Of a DNA stretch of 64,000 nt, positions 1 through 8,295 are shown piece by piece. This DNA is from Microcaldota archaeon. Lineage in GTDB: Archaea > Micrarchaeota > Micrarchaeia > Micrarchaeales > Micrarchaeaceae. Every line of letters begins with the position of its first letter. The first letter of the stretch is position 1. The notes beneath the pieces were generated by a model that was given only the letters and a program-made list of their open reading frames with translations, had not been told where the DNA came from and searched no databases. The position numbers and the translations under genes were made by a program. The stretch is taken from the NCBI GenBank assembly GCA_021827995.1, contig JAKATK010000002.1:41225-105224 (forward strand), in the 5' to 3' direction.

Positions 1-776
1 GGCTGAGCGAGTGGTACGGGATATACTTCCCGGAGTTGCGCATATCCAACCCCAAGACGCTGGCTACGCTCGCTCTAGTCCTGAATAGCAAGCCGATAAG
101 CAGGGATGCGGTAGCGGCCGCGGTCGGCGAGGAAGGCAAGGCGGACGATATCTACGCGAAGGCGAACGCGACCATGGGCAGGGAGATGGGCGATGAGGAG
201 CGCGGCGCGGTCAAGAAGCTCGCCGAATCGAATCTCGCCATGGACTCTGCACTGGAAGCGCTGAAGGGCTACGTGACCGCAGCGTCGAAGAGGCTGCTGC
301 CCAACACGTCTTACCTGACGGACGAGACGATAGCTGCTGAGCTGCTCAGCAAGGCTGGTTCGCTAGAGAAGCTGGCCACGATGCCAGCAAGCACGATACA
401 GCTTCTAGGCGCGGAAAAGGCGCTCTTCAAGCACATAAAGTTCGGGAGCAAGCCGCCGAAGTACGGCGTGCTGTTCAAGCTACCGGCAGTGGGCACGGCT
501 CCAAGGCATATGAGAGGCAGGATAGCCAGGGCATACGCGACGAAGATAAGCATAGGGCTGAAGGGCGACGTCTTCTCCAAGAGGTTCATAGGCGAAGAGC
601 TGAAGAGTAGTCTAGACGCGTCGCTGGAGCGCATAAGGAGCAGCCCGGAACCTGAGCCTAGACAGCATACGCACGAGTACCAGCGCAGGCCGATGGGCGG
701 GCGCCGCGGATTCGGAGGCGGCCGCCGACCGAGGGGCAGTGAACGCCATGGCCCGCCTAGGCGACCTGGCGCGTAG
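1..776 (+). CDS. nop5: Nop5/Nop56-family C/D RNP protein, C-terminal part
   Basis: This is the 3' part of a gene that begins before the window. The reading frame is open from base 3 (LSEWYGIYFPEL...), so the TTG at 36 is not the real start. The family hallmark is the Nop domain segment LLGAEKALFKHIKFGSKPPKYG, around 120-145 residues after that TTG, followed by RGRIARAYATKIS, which grips the kink-turn of C/D box RNA together with L7Ae. The last ~35 residues are an Arg/Gly/Pro-rich tail typical of archaeal and eukaryotic nucleolar proteins. The protein scaffolds the 2'-O-methylation RNP and recruits fibrillarin, which is not seen in the window and may lie just upstream. Family assignment is firm; the N-terminal half is unseen. 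Confidence 0.9.
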   Translation, partial: LSEWYGIYFPELRISNPKTLATLALVLNSKPISRDAVAAAVGEEGKADDIYAKANATMGREMGDEERGAVKKLAESNLAMDSALEALKGYVTAASKRLLPNTSYLTDETIAAELLSKAGSLEKLATMPASTIQLLGAEKALFKHIKFGSKPPKYGVLFKLPAVGTAPRHMRGRIARAYATKISIGLKGDVFSKRFIGEELKSSLDASLERIRSSPEPEPRQHTHEYQRRPMGGRRGFGGGRRPRGSERHGPPRRPGA

Positions 777-796
777 CTGAACCCGATACGCCGATG

Positions 797-1213
797 CTAC
801 TTTATGTTGAGCTCGGGCTTCGCGCCCGTAGCAGGTATGACTACCGTGGGGCCGTTGAGGCTCTGGGACTTCCTCTCGCCGCCGGTGCGCTTCACAGCGG
901 TGCCGACAGCCGTTATCTCCATCCACTCGTCATTGTGGAAGTACTTTATCTCCAGCTTCACCCCTATGACACCGTCAGCGCCGAGCTTCTCAGCCTCTGC
1001 CTGCATCCTACCCAGGGCCATGGCCCTGGCGTTGTACATCAGCTTGGTTATGGACCCTAGCTCGCCGCCCACGGCGCCCTTGATGCCTGTGCTCAGCTCG
1101 CCTATGGCACCCATGCTGTATACTGAGTTGCCCACGACGACCGCTACCGGTATGTAGCCGGAGTTTGAGAGCAGCCAGAAATCACTGGTCGACAGGTCGC
1201 TGGTGAAGGCCAT
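797..1213 (-). CDS. YbjQ/UPF0145 family protein
   Basis: A 138-residue protein with the YbjQ-type pattern: a hydrophobic strand near IPVAVVVGNSVYS, a central helix with ELGSITKLMYNARAMALGRMQAEAEKLGADGVIGVKLEI, and a final beta segment WMEITAVGTAVK. The family usually has about 105 residues; this copy adds a short N-terminal stretch and a C-terminal tail of about 20 residues. YbjQ proteins form pentameric rings and have been called heavy-metal binding, but their function is not established. It converges on nop5 with a 20-bp gap. The ATG at 1213 is the only sensible start. Confidence 0.8.
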   Translation of the reverse strand: MAFTSDLSTSDFWLLSNSGYIPVAVVVGNSVYSMGAIGELSTGIKGAVGGELGSITKLMYNARAMALGRMQAEAEKLGADGVIGVKLEIKYFHNDEWMEITAVGTAVKRTGGERKSQSLNGPTVVIPATGAKPELNIK

Positions 1214-1336
1214 CGAATCACTGCTCTGAATGCGTGGCCAACCTATTAAAAGCGTGCGGTAGACGCTTATATGCGGTGGACAGCCGCAAAGCCTGCCACC
1301 CAGCCTTTACGATAATGCGCAGAGCAAGCTGTAGTT

Positions 1337-1510
1337 ATGAATGCCGAACTTTCGGCGGTGTTAGGTCGAGCAACTCATCCAGCACTGGAACGAGCCGTAG
1401 CACGAGTGCTTGGCGTAGTGGTGCAGAAACTGGCAACACACTGCCAGCACCTGATTTTTGCTTTACAAGGCATCCGATTGGGGAATCTACAACAGGTATC
1501 TATTGGATGA
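1337..1510 (+). CDS. Possible small protein, 57 aa, in a gene-poor gap
   Basis: The stretch 1214-1574 has no recognised gene. The best candidate inside it is this ATG-to-TGA frame, starting MNAELSAVLGRATHPAL. It has a helix-like spacing of Leu/Val/Ala (ALERAVARVLGVVVQKLATH, then HLIFALQGIRLGNLQQ). No clear ribosome binding site precedes it, and I recognise no family. A longer frame on the same strand (1234-1530) has a less protein-like composition. It could equally be non-coding. Confidence 0.22.
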   Translation: MNAELSAVLGRATHPALERAVARVLGVVVQKLATHCQHLIFALQGIRLGNLQQVSIG

Positions 1511-1574
1511 GGCAGTGGTTGCTCACCTAATAAAAACAAGCTATTGCCATCGGAGACCGCGGCGCTGTGTTTCG

Positions 1575-3251
1575 TTATGGTGATGGCGGCGTCACCGGTG
1601 GGCTGGTGTACTGGTAGTCTATGACCTGGCCCATGCCACCATGGCCACCAGTCCAGCCGCAGCATGCGCCGCTGCCGACCCCGTAATTGACATTATATGA
1701 ACCACCTGGCGCAGGTCCGGTACCGTATGCGAGCAGTATCGCGCCGCCTCCGCCGCCGCCGCCAGCTTCCGAAGAGCCACCATTTCCACCGCCCCCTGGC
1801 ACGACAGTGGCAGATATTCCAGGTGCATCGATGGCGCCGTTGTTCACGATCTCGCCAGCCTGTATGTATATACCGTAGGACCCGTAGCCGCCGGAACCTC
1901 CGCCACAACACGAGTAACCATACCCGCCGCCAGCGCCTCTGAGGTAGTTCTGTACCCCGTTCGCCACCATGTTGGCCACCTGCGAATCTGTGAGCGACGG
2001 TGCAGATGGCGTGTTGCCGTTGCTACCGGATCCTCCGCAGCAGCCTCCACTACCAGCACTACCGCCGGACGCAAGGGTGCTGCCGCCAGAACTGGCCCCG
2101 CCGAGTCCGGTGCCTCCTCCTCCGCTGCCGCCATATGAACTTGGATAGTTGGGCGGCGACGTACAGCAGTCAATACCGCCGTTCGGAGAGCTGCCGGCAG
2201 TGATCGTGCCGCTGTTATCAAAGAGCGTGTTAGCCACCATATAAGTGCCATTCGTGGTCAGAGTTATACTGGTCTGCACGAATATGCTGTTGGCTGCTTC
2301 TACCGGGCCGGTCAGCGACATACTCTGTGTATAGAAGAGGTCGCCGTTGCATGTGCCGCTAGCTAGGTTGAAGCACTGTGTTATTGTGCTCGTGGTCGTA
2401 GTGCTTGTCGTTGTCGTGGTGCTCGTAGACGTGGTCGAAGCCGTTGTCGTAGTGGAAGTTGTGGTCGTTATCGTTGTGGATGTAGTTGTTGCGCAGCGTG
2501 GGCATGATATCGTTGTGGTTGTCAGGTATATCTCGTACTGCGACTGTGTCGCCACGTACACTGGCTGCCCGGGAGGGTTGCCTGGCACATCGTAGTAGTC
2601 GCCTGCGCCCTGCCAGCCGCCGCCGAAGTTGAACGGATTGGAAATGCTGCCTGTGGGCGCGCTTCCCTGGAGCACGGTCCCGCCCACAGACACGAGCGTC
2701 ATTGTAGCTACCTTCTCGTAGTTGGTGGGCGCTGTGCACGGAGCCGAGGTGCAGTAGCCGAGCCAGACGTAACCGGCGAAGTCTGTGCCGACCGGCGTGC
2801 CTGGCTGGATGCCTCCAGCAGCGAAGTTGGTGAAATCCACAGAGACGGTCTGACCAGGCACCAGCCCGCGGTTCGCGCCGATGCCGACAGGCAGCGCGTT
2901 GAGCGTTGTGAAGTTCACAGGTATGCCGCTGGAGTTGAGTGCCTCGCCCTGTGATGCTATGAAGACCCAGTCGCCATAGGTGTCCCTGCCAGTGTTCTGG
3001 CCGAAGGTGAAGCCTATCGCGTTCGCCGCGTAAACTGGGTTCTCGCAGATGAATCCCGGTATAGGTATGCACGTGCTTGCGCCGAAGCCGTGGTTGAAGA
3101 TCCCGAGCTCGAAGAGCGCTGCGAGGACTACAGCAACTACGAGTATCGCCCAGCCGTACGTCATGAAGAACTCGGTAACGGATTGGGCTTTAGAGCGTCT
3201 CTGTTTACTATGCAATCGCGGTTTAAGCAACACACGAACACGTTGTTTCAT
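1575..3251 (-). CDS. Surface protein with class III signal, Thr-rich stalk and Gly/Cys-rich domain
   Basis: A 558-residue predicted secreted protein. Residues 1-46 form a class III (prepilin-like) signal: a basic region ending RRSKA, a cleavage point before QSVTEF, then the membrane helix MTYGWAILVVAVVLAAL. Residues ~50-220 are a beta-rich domain shared with the pilin-like protein at 41163-41765 (both have YGDWVFI, VNFT and FAGYVWLGYC). Residues ~240-289 are almost only Thr and Ser, a likely glycosylated stalk. The remainder is a Gly-rich domain with repeated vicinal Cys pairs (DCCT, GCCGG, SCCGG, ACCGW) and the run GGGGGGGAILLAYG. A TATA-like stretch (minus-strand TATAATATATT) lies near 3297-3307. 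Processing by the prepilin peptidase at 30614-31519 is inferred. An adhesin or pilus-tip role is a guess. Confidence 0.8.
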   Translation of the reverse strand: MKQRVRVLLKPRLHSKQRRSKAQSVTEFFMTYGWAILVVAVVLAALFELGIFNHGFGASTCIPIPGFICENPVYAANAIGFTFGQNTGRDTYGDWVFIASQGEALNSSGIPVNFTTLNALPVGIGANRGLVPGQTVSVDFTNFAAGGIQPGTPVGTDFAGYVWLGYCTSAPCTAPTNYEKVATMTLVSVGGTVLQGSAPTGSISNPFNFGGGWQGAGDYYDVPGNPPGQPVYVATQSQYEIYLTTTTISCPRCATTTSTTITTTTSTTTTASTTSTSTTTTTSTTTTSTITQCFNLASGTCNGDLFYTQSMSLTGPVEAANSIFVQTSITLTTNGTYMVANTLFDNSGTITAGSSPNGGIDCCTSPPNYPSSYGGSGGGGTGLGGASSGGSTLASGGSAGSGGCCGGSGSNGNTPSAPSLTDSQVANMVANGVQNYLRGAGGGYGYSCCGGGSGGYGSYGIYIQAGEIVNNGAIDAPGISATVVPGGGGNGGSSEAGGGGGGGAILLAYGTGPAPGGSYNVNYGVGSGACCGWTGGHGGMGQVIDYQYTSPPVTPPSP

Positions 3252-3407
3252 AGTTTACTGCTCTTGCTATCCGCCGTCTTTCACACTTTACCTTCAGTAA
3301 TATATTATACAGCGATGTATTTATTACGCCTTTACCATGCGGTGCGACACCGAACTGCGCACTAGCAAAGTGTTATAAAACGGCTTTCCAGAATAATCCT
3401 GAATTGC

Positions 3408-4211
3408 ATGGGGAGGCGCCTCTGCGTTGTGAAAATAGGGGGCAGCGTGATAACGGATACGGCCACGCCAAAGAAGGCCCTTACCGGAGAGATAAGGCGC
3501 CTGCTGAAAGAGATCGACGAGGCCGGGAACGCTGCTGACACCGATGTTATAATAGGGCACGGCGGCGGCTCGTTCCCGCACATACCGGCTAAGCGTTATA
3601 GGGTCAGCGAGGGTCTCATAAATGGCAAGAGCATGGAGGGCGCGCTGGCCACGCTCAGGGACGCACGCGAGCTAAACACGATAGTGATCTCTGAGGGCCT
3701 TGAGCTAGGGGTGCCTCTCTTCCCGTTCTCTGCCTCAAGCTTCACGCTCTCTGAGGATGGCAGAATCACGACCGGACTGACAGAGCAGATAAGGGAGGCC
3801 CTCAGCCGCGGCTTCATGCCGCTCGTCTATGGCGATGTCGGTATAGACACACGCAAGGGCGTGTGCATACTTTCTACAGAAGAGATACTGCGCTTCTTAG
3901 CCATCGACATCAAGCCCGTGAAGGTTGTATTCGGGACTGACGTAGACGGCGTCTTCGACAAGGACCCGAAGGGCGGTAATGCCAGGATCATAAGGGAGAT
4001 TGACCACAACAACATCGGCGCGATAGGCAGCGCTCTGGGCACGACAAGGAAGGTGGACGTCACCGGCGGAATGCGCACCAAGGTGGCGCTGCTGCACGAG
4101 ATCGTCAAGATGACTGGCGCTACTGGTTATATCGTCAACGCTTCAAGGCCAAACGCAGTGAGGGATGCGATTCTAGGCGCGGAGGAGCGCTGCACGATAG
4201 TAAGACCGTGA
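3408..4211 (+). CDS. Isopentenyl phosphate kinase
   Basis: A 267-residue amino-acid-kinase-fold protein. It phosphorylates isopentenyl phosphate to isopentenyl diphosphate in the archaeal mevalonate pathway. Visible motifs are the N-terminal VVKIGGSVIT (7-16), the diagnostic HGGGSFPH (51-58) whose last His binds the substrate phosphate, FGTDVDGVFDKDP near residue 180, and VDVTGGMRTK near 225. Length and motif order match the family. A TATA box (ttataaaa, 3371-3378) sits about 30 bases before the ATG, so the transcript has almost no leader. It ends one base before the convergent CTP synthase gene. It supplies lipid precursors used with geranylgeranyl reductase (41980-43419). Confidence 0.92.
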   Translation: MGRRLCVVKIGGSVITDTATPKKALTGEIRRLLKEIDEAGNAADTDVIIGHGGGSFPHIPAKRYRVSEGLINGKSMEGALATLRDARELNTIVISEGLELGVPLFPFSASSFTLSEDGRITTGLTEQIREALSRGFMPLVYGDVGIDTRKGVCILSTEEILRFLAIDIKPVKVVFGTDVDGVFDKDPKGGNARIIREIDHNNIGAIGSALGTTRKVDVTGGMRTKVALLHEIVKMTGATGYIVNASRPNAVRDAILGAEERCTIVRP

Positions 4212-4212
4212 T

Positions 4213-5841
4213 TCAGGTTTTGCGAGCTGCCATTTGCGCCTTCGCAGCGGAAATGAACGCTGAGAAGAGCGGGGCAGGCCTCATCGGATTCGACCTGAGT
4301 TCCGGGTGCGCCTGGGTACCTATACCGAATGAACTTGCCCATTCGATTATCTCGGCCAGGCCACCCAACGTGACTGCGCTTATTACGAGGCCCTTCGACG
4401 CGAGCGTCTTCTCATAAGAGCTATTGAACTCGTACCTGTGCCTGTGCCGCTCATGCACGATTCCTGTACCGTATGCCTTATGCGCCAGTGTGCCACGCCT
4501 AACGCGCGCAGCCTGAAGACCGAGACGCATCGTGCCACCTTTGATTGAAGCGTCAGCTTGACCTGGCAACAGGTCTATGACGTTGTACCTTGTGCCAGCA
4601 TCGAACTCGGTGGAATTTGCTTTTGCTAGGTGGCATACGTCGCGCGCGAACTCAACTGCCATGAGCTGCATGCCCAAGCATATTCCCAAGTATGGCACGC
4701 CGGTCGTCCTGGCATATGATATGGCTCTTATCATGCCCTCTATGCCGCGCCTGCCGAAGCCGCCAGGTACAAGTATGCCGTTCACGTCGCTGAAAACCTC
4801 GCCGAGATCTAACGACTTGCCCTCGAGCTTCTCCGAGTCGACCCATTTGAGCTCGAGCCTGACCGAGCTTTTAGCCGCGGCGTGATAGAGCGCTTCCTTT
4901 ATGCTGGCGTAGGCATCATGCAACTTCGTGTACTTGCCGACTATAGCTATGCAGACACCAGGTGCCCGCTCGTTCTCCATCGCCTTGCACAGGGCCGACC
5001 ATTCTGCCATCGACTTCTTGAGGGCGCTGGGACTGATCCTGTCGCGCAGGCCAAGCCTTGCCATTATGTACTTGTCGAGCCCCTGATCGGCCAGGTGCAC
5101 CGGTAACGCGTATATGTTGCCAACATCGTGGTCGTCTATGACAGCCCCATTGTCTAGGTTAGCGAACATCGCAATCTTGGCCTTTGCGGCATCGCTGAGG
5201 CCGTGCTCGGTCCTGCAGACTATCACGTCAGGCTGTATGCCGAGTTGCATTATGTTCCTGAGAGCTATCTGCGTGGGCTTCGTCTTCTGCTCGCCTACGG
5301 AGCCCAGTTCTGGTACGTACGTCACGTCTATGAATGCTACGTCCTCCTTCATCGCCAGCTGCCGCATGGCCTCGAGGAAATAGTGGTTCTCTATGTCGCC
5401 GACAGTGCCACCAACCTCGATTATAAGCACGTCGAGCTCGTTCCTAGAGGAAACGCCTTTTAGGTAGTCCACTATGTAGCTGGTGACGTGTGGCACGAAT
5501 TGGACGTCGCTGCCGAGGAAGTCGCCGCGGCGTTCCTTCTCTATTATGGCACTGAATATCTTGCCACCGGTCAGCGAGAACTCACCCTTCATGCTGGTGC
5601 CGAGGAAGCGCTCGTAGGTGCCGAAGTCCATATCGACCTCGCTCTTGTCGTCTAGGACGAACACCTCGCCGTGCCTGAACGGATTCATGGTGCCGCAGTC
5701 GTAGTTCAGGTAGCCGTCGAACTTGAGCGGCAGGGCCCTTATGCCGCGCATCGAGAGCAGCTTCGCTATCGAAGCCACAACAACGCCCTTGCCTAGTCCA
5801 CTAAGGAGCGAGCCTAGGACCACTACGTACTTCGTTGGCAC
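4213..5841 (-). CDS. pyrG: CTP synthase
   Basis: A 542-residue enzyme converting UTP to CTP with ATP and glutamine. The N-terminal synthase domain opens with KYVVVLGSLLSGLGKGVVVASIAKLL and shows LKFDGYLNYDCGTMNPFRHGEVFVLDD. The C-terminal class I glutamine amidotransferase domain has the nucleophile elbow GICLGMQLM near residue 390 and the His-Glu pair in THPE/AHPE style (QAHPELRSNP) near 512. Length is normal. The minus-strand TATA-like GTTTTTAACC (about 5860-5869) puts transcription start close to the ATG, so translation is probably near-leaderless. It diverges from the PRC-barrel gene across a short shared promoter region. Confidence 0.95.
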   Translation of the reverse strand: MPTKYVVVLGSLLSGLGKGVVVASIAKLLSMRGIRALPLKFDGYLNYDCGTMNPFRHGEVFVLDDKSEVDMDFGTYERFLGTSMKGEFSLTGGKIFSAIIEKERRGDFLGSDVQFVPHVTSYIVDYLKGVSSRNELDVLIIEVGGTVGDIENHYFLEAMRQLAMKEDVAFIDVTYVPELGSVGEQKTKPTQIALRNIMQLGIQPDVIVCRTEHGLSDAAKAKIAMFANLDNGAVIDDHDVGNIYALPVHLADQGLDKYIMARLGLRDRISPSALKKSMAEWSALCKAMENERAPGVCIAIVGKYTKLHDAYASIKEALYHAAAKSSVRLELKWVDSEKLEGKSLDLGEVFSDVNGILVPGGFGRRGIEGMIRAISYARTTGVPYLGICLGMQLMAVEFARDVCHLAKANSTEFDAGTRYNVIDLLPGQADASIKGGTMRLGLQAARVRRGTLAHKAYGTGIVHERHRHRYEFNSSYEKTLASKGLVISAVTLGGLAEIIEWASSFGIGTQAHPELRSNPMRPAPLFSAFISAAKAQMAARKT

Positions 5842-5886
5842 GCGTACCCTTGGCCCTTAATGGTTAAAAACGTTTTCATGATGCAG

Positions 5887-5917
5887 TCGATGAGGTCGCC
5901 ATGCTACCGCTCATCGA
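5887..5917. promoter_or_regulatory. Inverted repeat in divergent promoter region
   Basis: TCGATGAG at 5887-5894 and CTCATCGA at 5910-5917 form a perfect 8-bp inverted repeat separated by 15 bases. It sits between the pyrG promoter (leftward) and the TATA box of the PRC-barrel gene (atatttaaaa, 5935-5944, rightward). Position suggests an operator, but no regulator is known. Confidence 0.35.
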
Positions 5918-5974
5918 GGCGCGGAGCACGCAAAGATATTTAAAATGCGCTTGTTGAATAGATTCGGTGTGACC

Positions 5975-6259
5975 ATGAAGATATCTGAAGTTTATAGCAT
6001 GGATATCTACAGCGACGCTGGGCAGTACCTTGGCGAGGTGAAGGACGCCATTGTGGATCTCGAGAGAGGCGAAGTCAGCAGACTCCTTATGGACGACTGG
6101 AAGAACGCCGACCGCGAAGAAGTAAAGCGTATACTGCAGCAGAAGAGCATACTCTTCAAGAACATAAAGAACATAGGCGACGTAGTGCTCGTGGCAGCTA
6201 CTGGGCCGAACCCTAAGGCCGATACTGCAAGCGAAGCGACAGAGCTGCTGGGTAGGTAG
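5975..6259 (+). CDS. PRC-barrel domain protein
   Basis: A 94-residue protein made almost entirely of one PRC-barrel: MKISEVYSMDIYSDAGQYLGEVKDAIVDLERGEVSRLLMD, and the closing strand IKNIGDVVLVAATG. An upstream in-frame ATG at 5945 exists, but it lies between the TATA box (5935-5944) and the expected transcription start, so 5975 is preferred. Archaeal single-domain PRC-barrel proteins have been linked to RNA metabolism and cell-division complexes, but a specific role cannot be read here. Its stop overlaps the GTG start of the following methyltransferase by one base, so the two are probably co-transcribed. Confidence 0.82.
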   Translation: MKISEVYSMDIYSDAGQYLGEVKDAIVDLERGEVSRLLMDDWKNADREEVKRILQQKSILFKNIKNIGDVVLVAATGPNPKADTASEATELLGR

Positions 6260-7104
6260 TGCCGAAAGCCACGTACGAGTTTGCATTGCAGGACGTAGCG
6301 GAGCCGCTAACGGGAAGAACGGGACGTGATCATGTGGCTGGGTCTAGAGTGCCACCGGAGATCGAGTGGCACATAAATTTCGACGATGACGTATCGGAGC
6401 TAGACGCAGCCTACATAGACGCGTTGATAAGGCTAGCTGGCAGGCGGCTGAAAATCAAGCCTGTGAGCATCCTTGACGCACCGTGCGGCAATGGGAGACT
6501 GCATGCATACCTCAGGGCCTATGGCTATGATGTGTATGGCGTCGATAGCAACAGGGAGCTCATAGGGCAAGCCAAGGCCAAGCACAGGGCAAGTCAGGAC
6601 AGGTACTATGTCGGCGACATAAGGGACTTCGACCTGGGCAGAAGGTTTGACGTTTACTTATCGTGGTTCACGAGCCTTGGCTACTTCGATGACAATGGAA
6701 ACATCATGGTTATGAAGAACGCCGCCAAGCACCTGAACAAGAATGGCATCATGATAGTGGATGTGGCGAATGGCGAAGCCAACATCGCGTACCAGGCATC
6801 CAACCCGAATGCGGTTTTCTATAACGAGTCAGGTAGGTACGTGATGGTTGAGCGCCCAACGCTCAGATTTGTTAACGGGGTGCCTTATCAACAAAGGGAC
6901 GAAACATTTTACGAGAAACGGAGGCGCAACCTATTCTTCATCAAAAAGCATGGGCTTAAAATGCTGCGGCTTTACTCTGAAACAGACTTAAGGAATCAGC
7001 TCGCAAAGGCAGGGTTTGATACGATTTACTCGCTATCCGGCAGATCGTTCGCAAAGTTTAGGCGCGATGCCAGACGCATAGTGGCCGTTGGTGTCAAGAA
7101 ATGA
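6259..7104 (+). CDS. Class I SAM-dependent methyltransferase
   Basis: A 281-residue protein starting at GTG, overlapping the stop of the PRC-barrel gene. The Rossmann methyltransferase core has motif I ILDAPCGNGR (71-80), the acidic end of strand 2 in YGVDSN, motif II-like DIRDFD and the post-II strand VYLSWFTSLGYFDD. The substrate is not evident. The C-terminal third (FYEKRRRNLFFIKKHGLKMLRLYSETDL) fits small-molecule methyltransferases of the UbiE/Methyltransf_11 type. The first 40 residues are outside the core fold. The final third shows more AT-rich codons than its neighbours. Confidence 0.8.
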   Translation: MPKATYEFALQDVAEPLTGRTGRDHVAGSRVPPEIEWHINFDDDVSELDAAYIDALIRLAGRRLKIKPVSILDAPCGNGRLHAYLRAYGYDVYGVDSNRELIGQAKAKHRASQDRYYVGDIRDFDLGRRFDVYLSWFTSLGYFDDNGNIMVMKNAAKHLNKNGIMIVDVANGEANIAYQASNPNAVFYNESGRYVMVERPTLRFVNGVPYQQRDETFYEKRRRNLFFIKKHGLKMLRLYSETDLRNQLAKAGFDTIYSLSGRSFAKFRRDARRIVAVGVKK

Positions 7105-7223
7105 CAGGATAACACTGGCCGCACGGCACGCGCTCGTTTTTGACTTTGAGTTAGCACAATGCCTCGACATATGCGCACAGTAACATCGTCAACGTTGCAG
7201 GGCTGTGGTTTATCCACGGCGCA

Positions 7224-7478
7224 TCAGAGCTTATAAACCTTCTCCCCACGCTTAATCGGCTGCGACACCTTCAGGCCTATGGAGTCGCCGGCATTAGCGG
7301 AGGAGACGACCTTGTGCGCTATCTGAATGCTCGCCACCGTCTGCTGAACCTAGGCGTCCTTTCCTTCGATTGATACCGTGTCGCCGATTTTTAGCGGCGC
7401 AGACAGGCTCACTATGGCAACGCCTATGTGGTCTAGATAGTCCACCACTTCACCGACTAGTTGCTTCTGTTCCGCCAT
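7224..7478 (-). pseudogene. Small EF-Tu domain 2-like protein with in-frame TAG
   Basis: Reading the minus strand from ATG at 7478 gives MAEQKQLVGEVVDYLDHIGV, then AIVSLSAPLKIGDTVSIEGKDA, a TAG codon at 7350-7352 (codon 43), then VQQTVASIQIAHKVV and SSANAGDSIGLKVSQPIKRGEKVYKL, ending at TGA 7224-7226. The frame is 85 codons. Both halves match the short archaeal family related to EF-Tu domain 2 (pattern: LKVGD..I.G...F.Q.V.S.QI.H, then G..IGLKV...V..GD.VYK). The stop falls at a surface turn where homologues carry a residue. Nothing else is disrupted: no frameshift and no loss of conserved Gly. It is either a recent nonsense mutation, a base-call error, or a recoded amber codon. Confidence 0.75.
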
Positions 7479-7579
7479 AATACATTATCGGAATGCAGCA
7501 ATAAGAAGCTTTACCTTGTGCTCCGTGCACGCGGAGTTTGCTCAATGCAGGTTTCATTGGAGCTTATGTCGAAGTAGGA

Positions 7580-8194
7580 TTAATCACGAACGGCGAAGAT
7601 GCACAGTTGGCCGTAAGAATCACGGTGTATGTCGTTTATTTCGAATCGCCTGAACTCATCCCGCAATGTTTTTGCGGTAAAATAATGATGCAATAGACCC
7701 TTCTCTCCGCCGTCTAAAGGCAGGTATGTGTAGCGCGATATGAACGTGCGCTTTTTACCCGCCAGGGCCCTCCTGCTCTGCACCGTTATGAACGCCATCC
7801 CACCATTTTTCAGTGTCCTGTGTATTTCGCTTATTGTTTTTCTTATGCGGGCGAGGGTGTTGTGGTCGATAACCTGTATGGATATTGCGGCATCGAAGAA
7901 CTCGTCCGGGAATGGGAACCTGTTAGACATGTCGTGCACGAAGACATGCGCCTTTAGCCCTTGGTCTTTCAAGCGCTTTTTTGTGTATGCTATACCGGTC
8001 TTTGACATGTCGAATCCGTAAACGTCAAAACCGTTCTTGGATAAGTAGATTGTGTGCCGGCCAGTACCGCAACCCAGGTCCAGTACTCTCTTGGCCCCAT
8101 TTTTTTTGAAAATTTGTGACATCCTCCTTATGTCTTCTTGGGTGCCAAACCAGCATATGCCGTCTGTCTTGAATATGTCTTCCCAATCGCCCAA
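7580..8194 (-). CDS. Class I SAM-dependent methyltransferase
   Basis: A 204-residue methyltransferase of the Methyltransf_11/25 type. Motif I is RVLDLGCGTGRH (36-47), the strand-2 acidic residue is in YGFDMS, motif II is FVHDMSNRFPFPDEFFDAAISIQVIDH, and post-motif III is LKNGGMAFITVQS. Substrate unknown. It is unrelated in detail to the methyltransferase at 6259. It lies just outside the left end of the integrated element and its base composition is AT-richer than the bulk of the window, so it may itself be a recent arrival. Confidence 0.8.
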   Translation of the reverse strand: MGDWEDIFKTDGICWFGTQEDIRRMSQIFKKNGAKRVLDLGCGTGRHTIYLSKNGFDVYGFDMSKTGIAYTKKRLKDQGLKAHVFVHDMSNRFPFPDEFFDAAISIQVIDHNTLARIRKTISEIHRTLKNGGMAFITVQSRRALAGKKRTFISRYTYLPLDGGEKGLLHHYFTAKTLRDEFRRFEINDIHRDSYGQLCIFAVRD

Positions 8195-8253
8195 TCAAAT
8201 CACCAGGCACTGTTTGGATTTTCTAACCCTGCTTTGACTGCGTAAATCGGGAA

Positions 8254-8295
8254 GGCAGTGGAGAGATTTGAACTCTCGAACCCGCTATGGGTTTG
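8254..8295 (-). other. tRNA 3'-half remnant, left attachment site
   Basis: On the minus strand this reads a type II tRNA 3' half: a potential long variable arm (AACCC ATAGC GGGTT), a perfect T-arm (GAGAG TTCAAAT CTCTC) and a 7-base acceptor strand CACTGCC. No matching 5' half (GGCAGTG) is found upstream, so it is not a complete tRNA. The T-arm is identical to that of tRNA-Leu at 12542-12626, the target of the neighbouring integrase. It is best read as the displaced tRNA end left by integration. Confidence 0.55.
8260..8278. repeat. Direct repeat, left copy (att core)
   Basis: The 19-bp sequence ggagagatttgaactctcg is repeated exactly, in the same orientation, at 12549-12567 inside tRNA-Leu. 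This is the expected footprint of tyrosine-recombinase integration into a tRNA T-arm. Confidence 0.7.

Noticed and set aside
1234..1530. 98-aa frame MANLLKACGRRLYAV...
   Set aside because: Composition (Ser, Thr, Arg-rich) is not protein-like; the alternative 57-aa frame at 1337-1510 is only slightly better.
2347..2595. Plus-strand frame with long Val runs (VVVVLVVVVVLVDVVEAVVVVEVV)
   Set aside because: It is the antisense of the Thr-rich stalk of the gene at 1575-3251; low-complexity ACN codons give Val-rich frames on the other strand. The same applies to 25918-26211 and 44000-44209.
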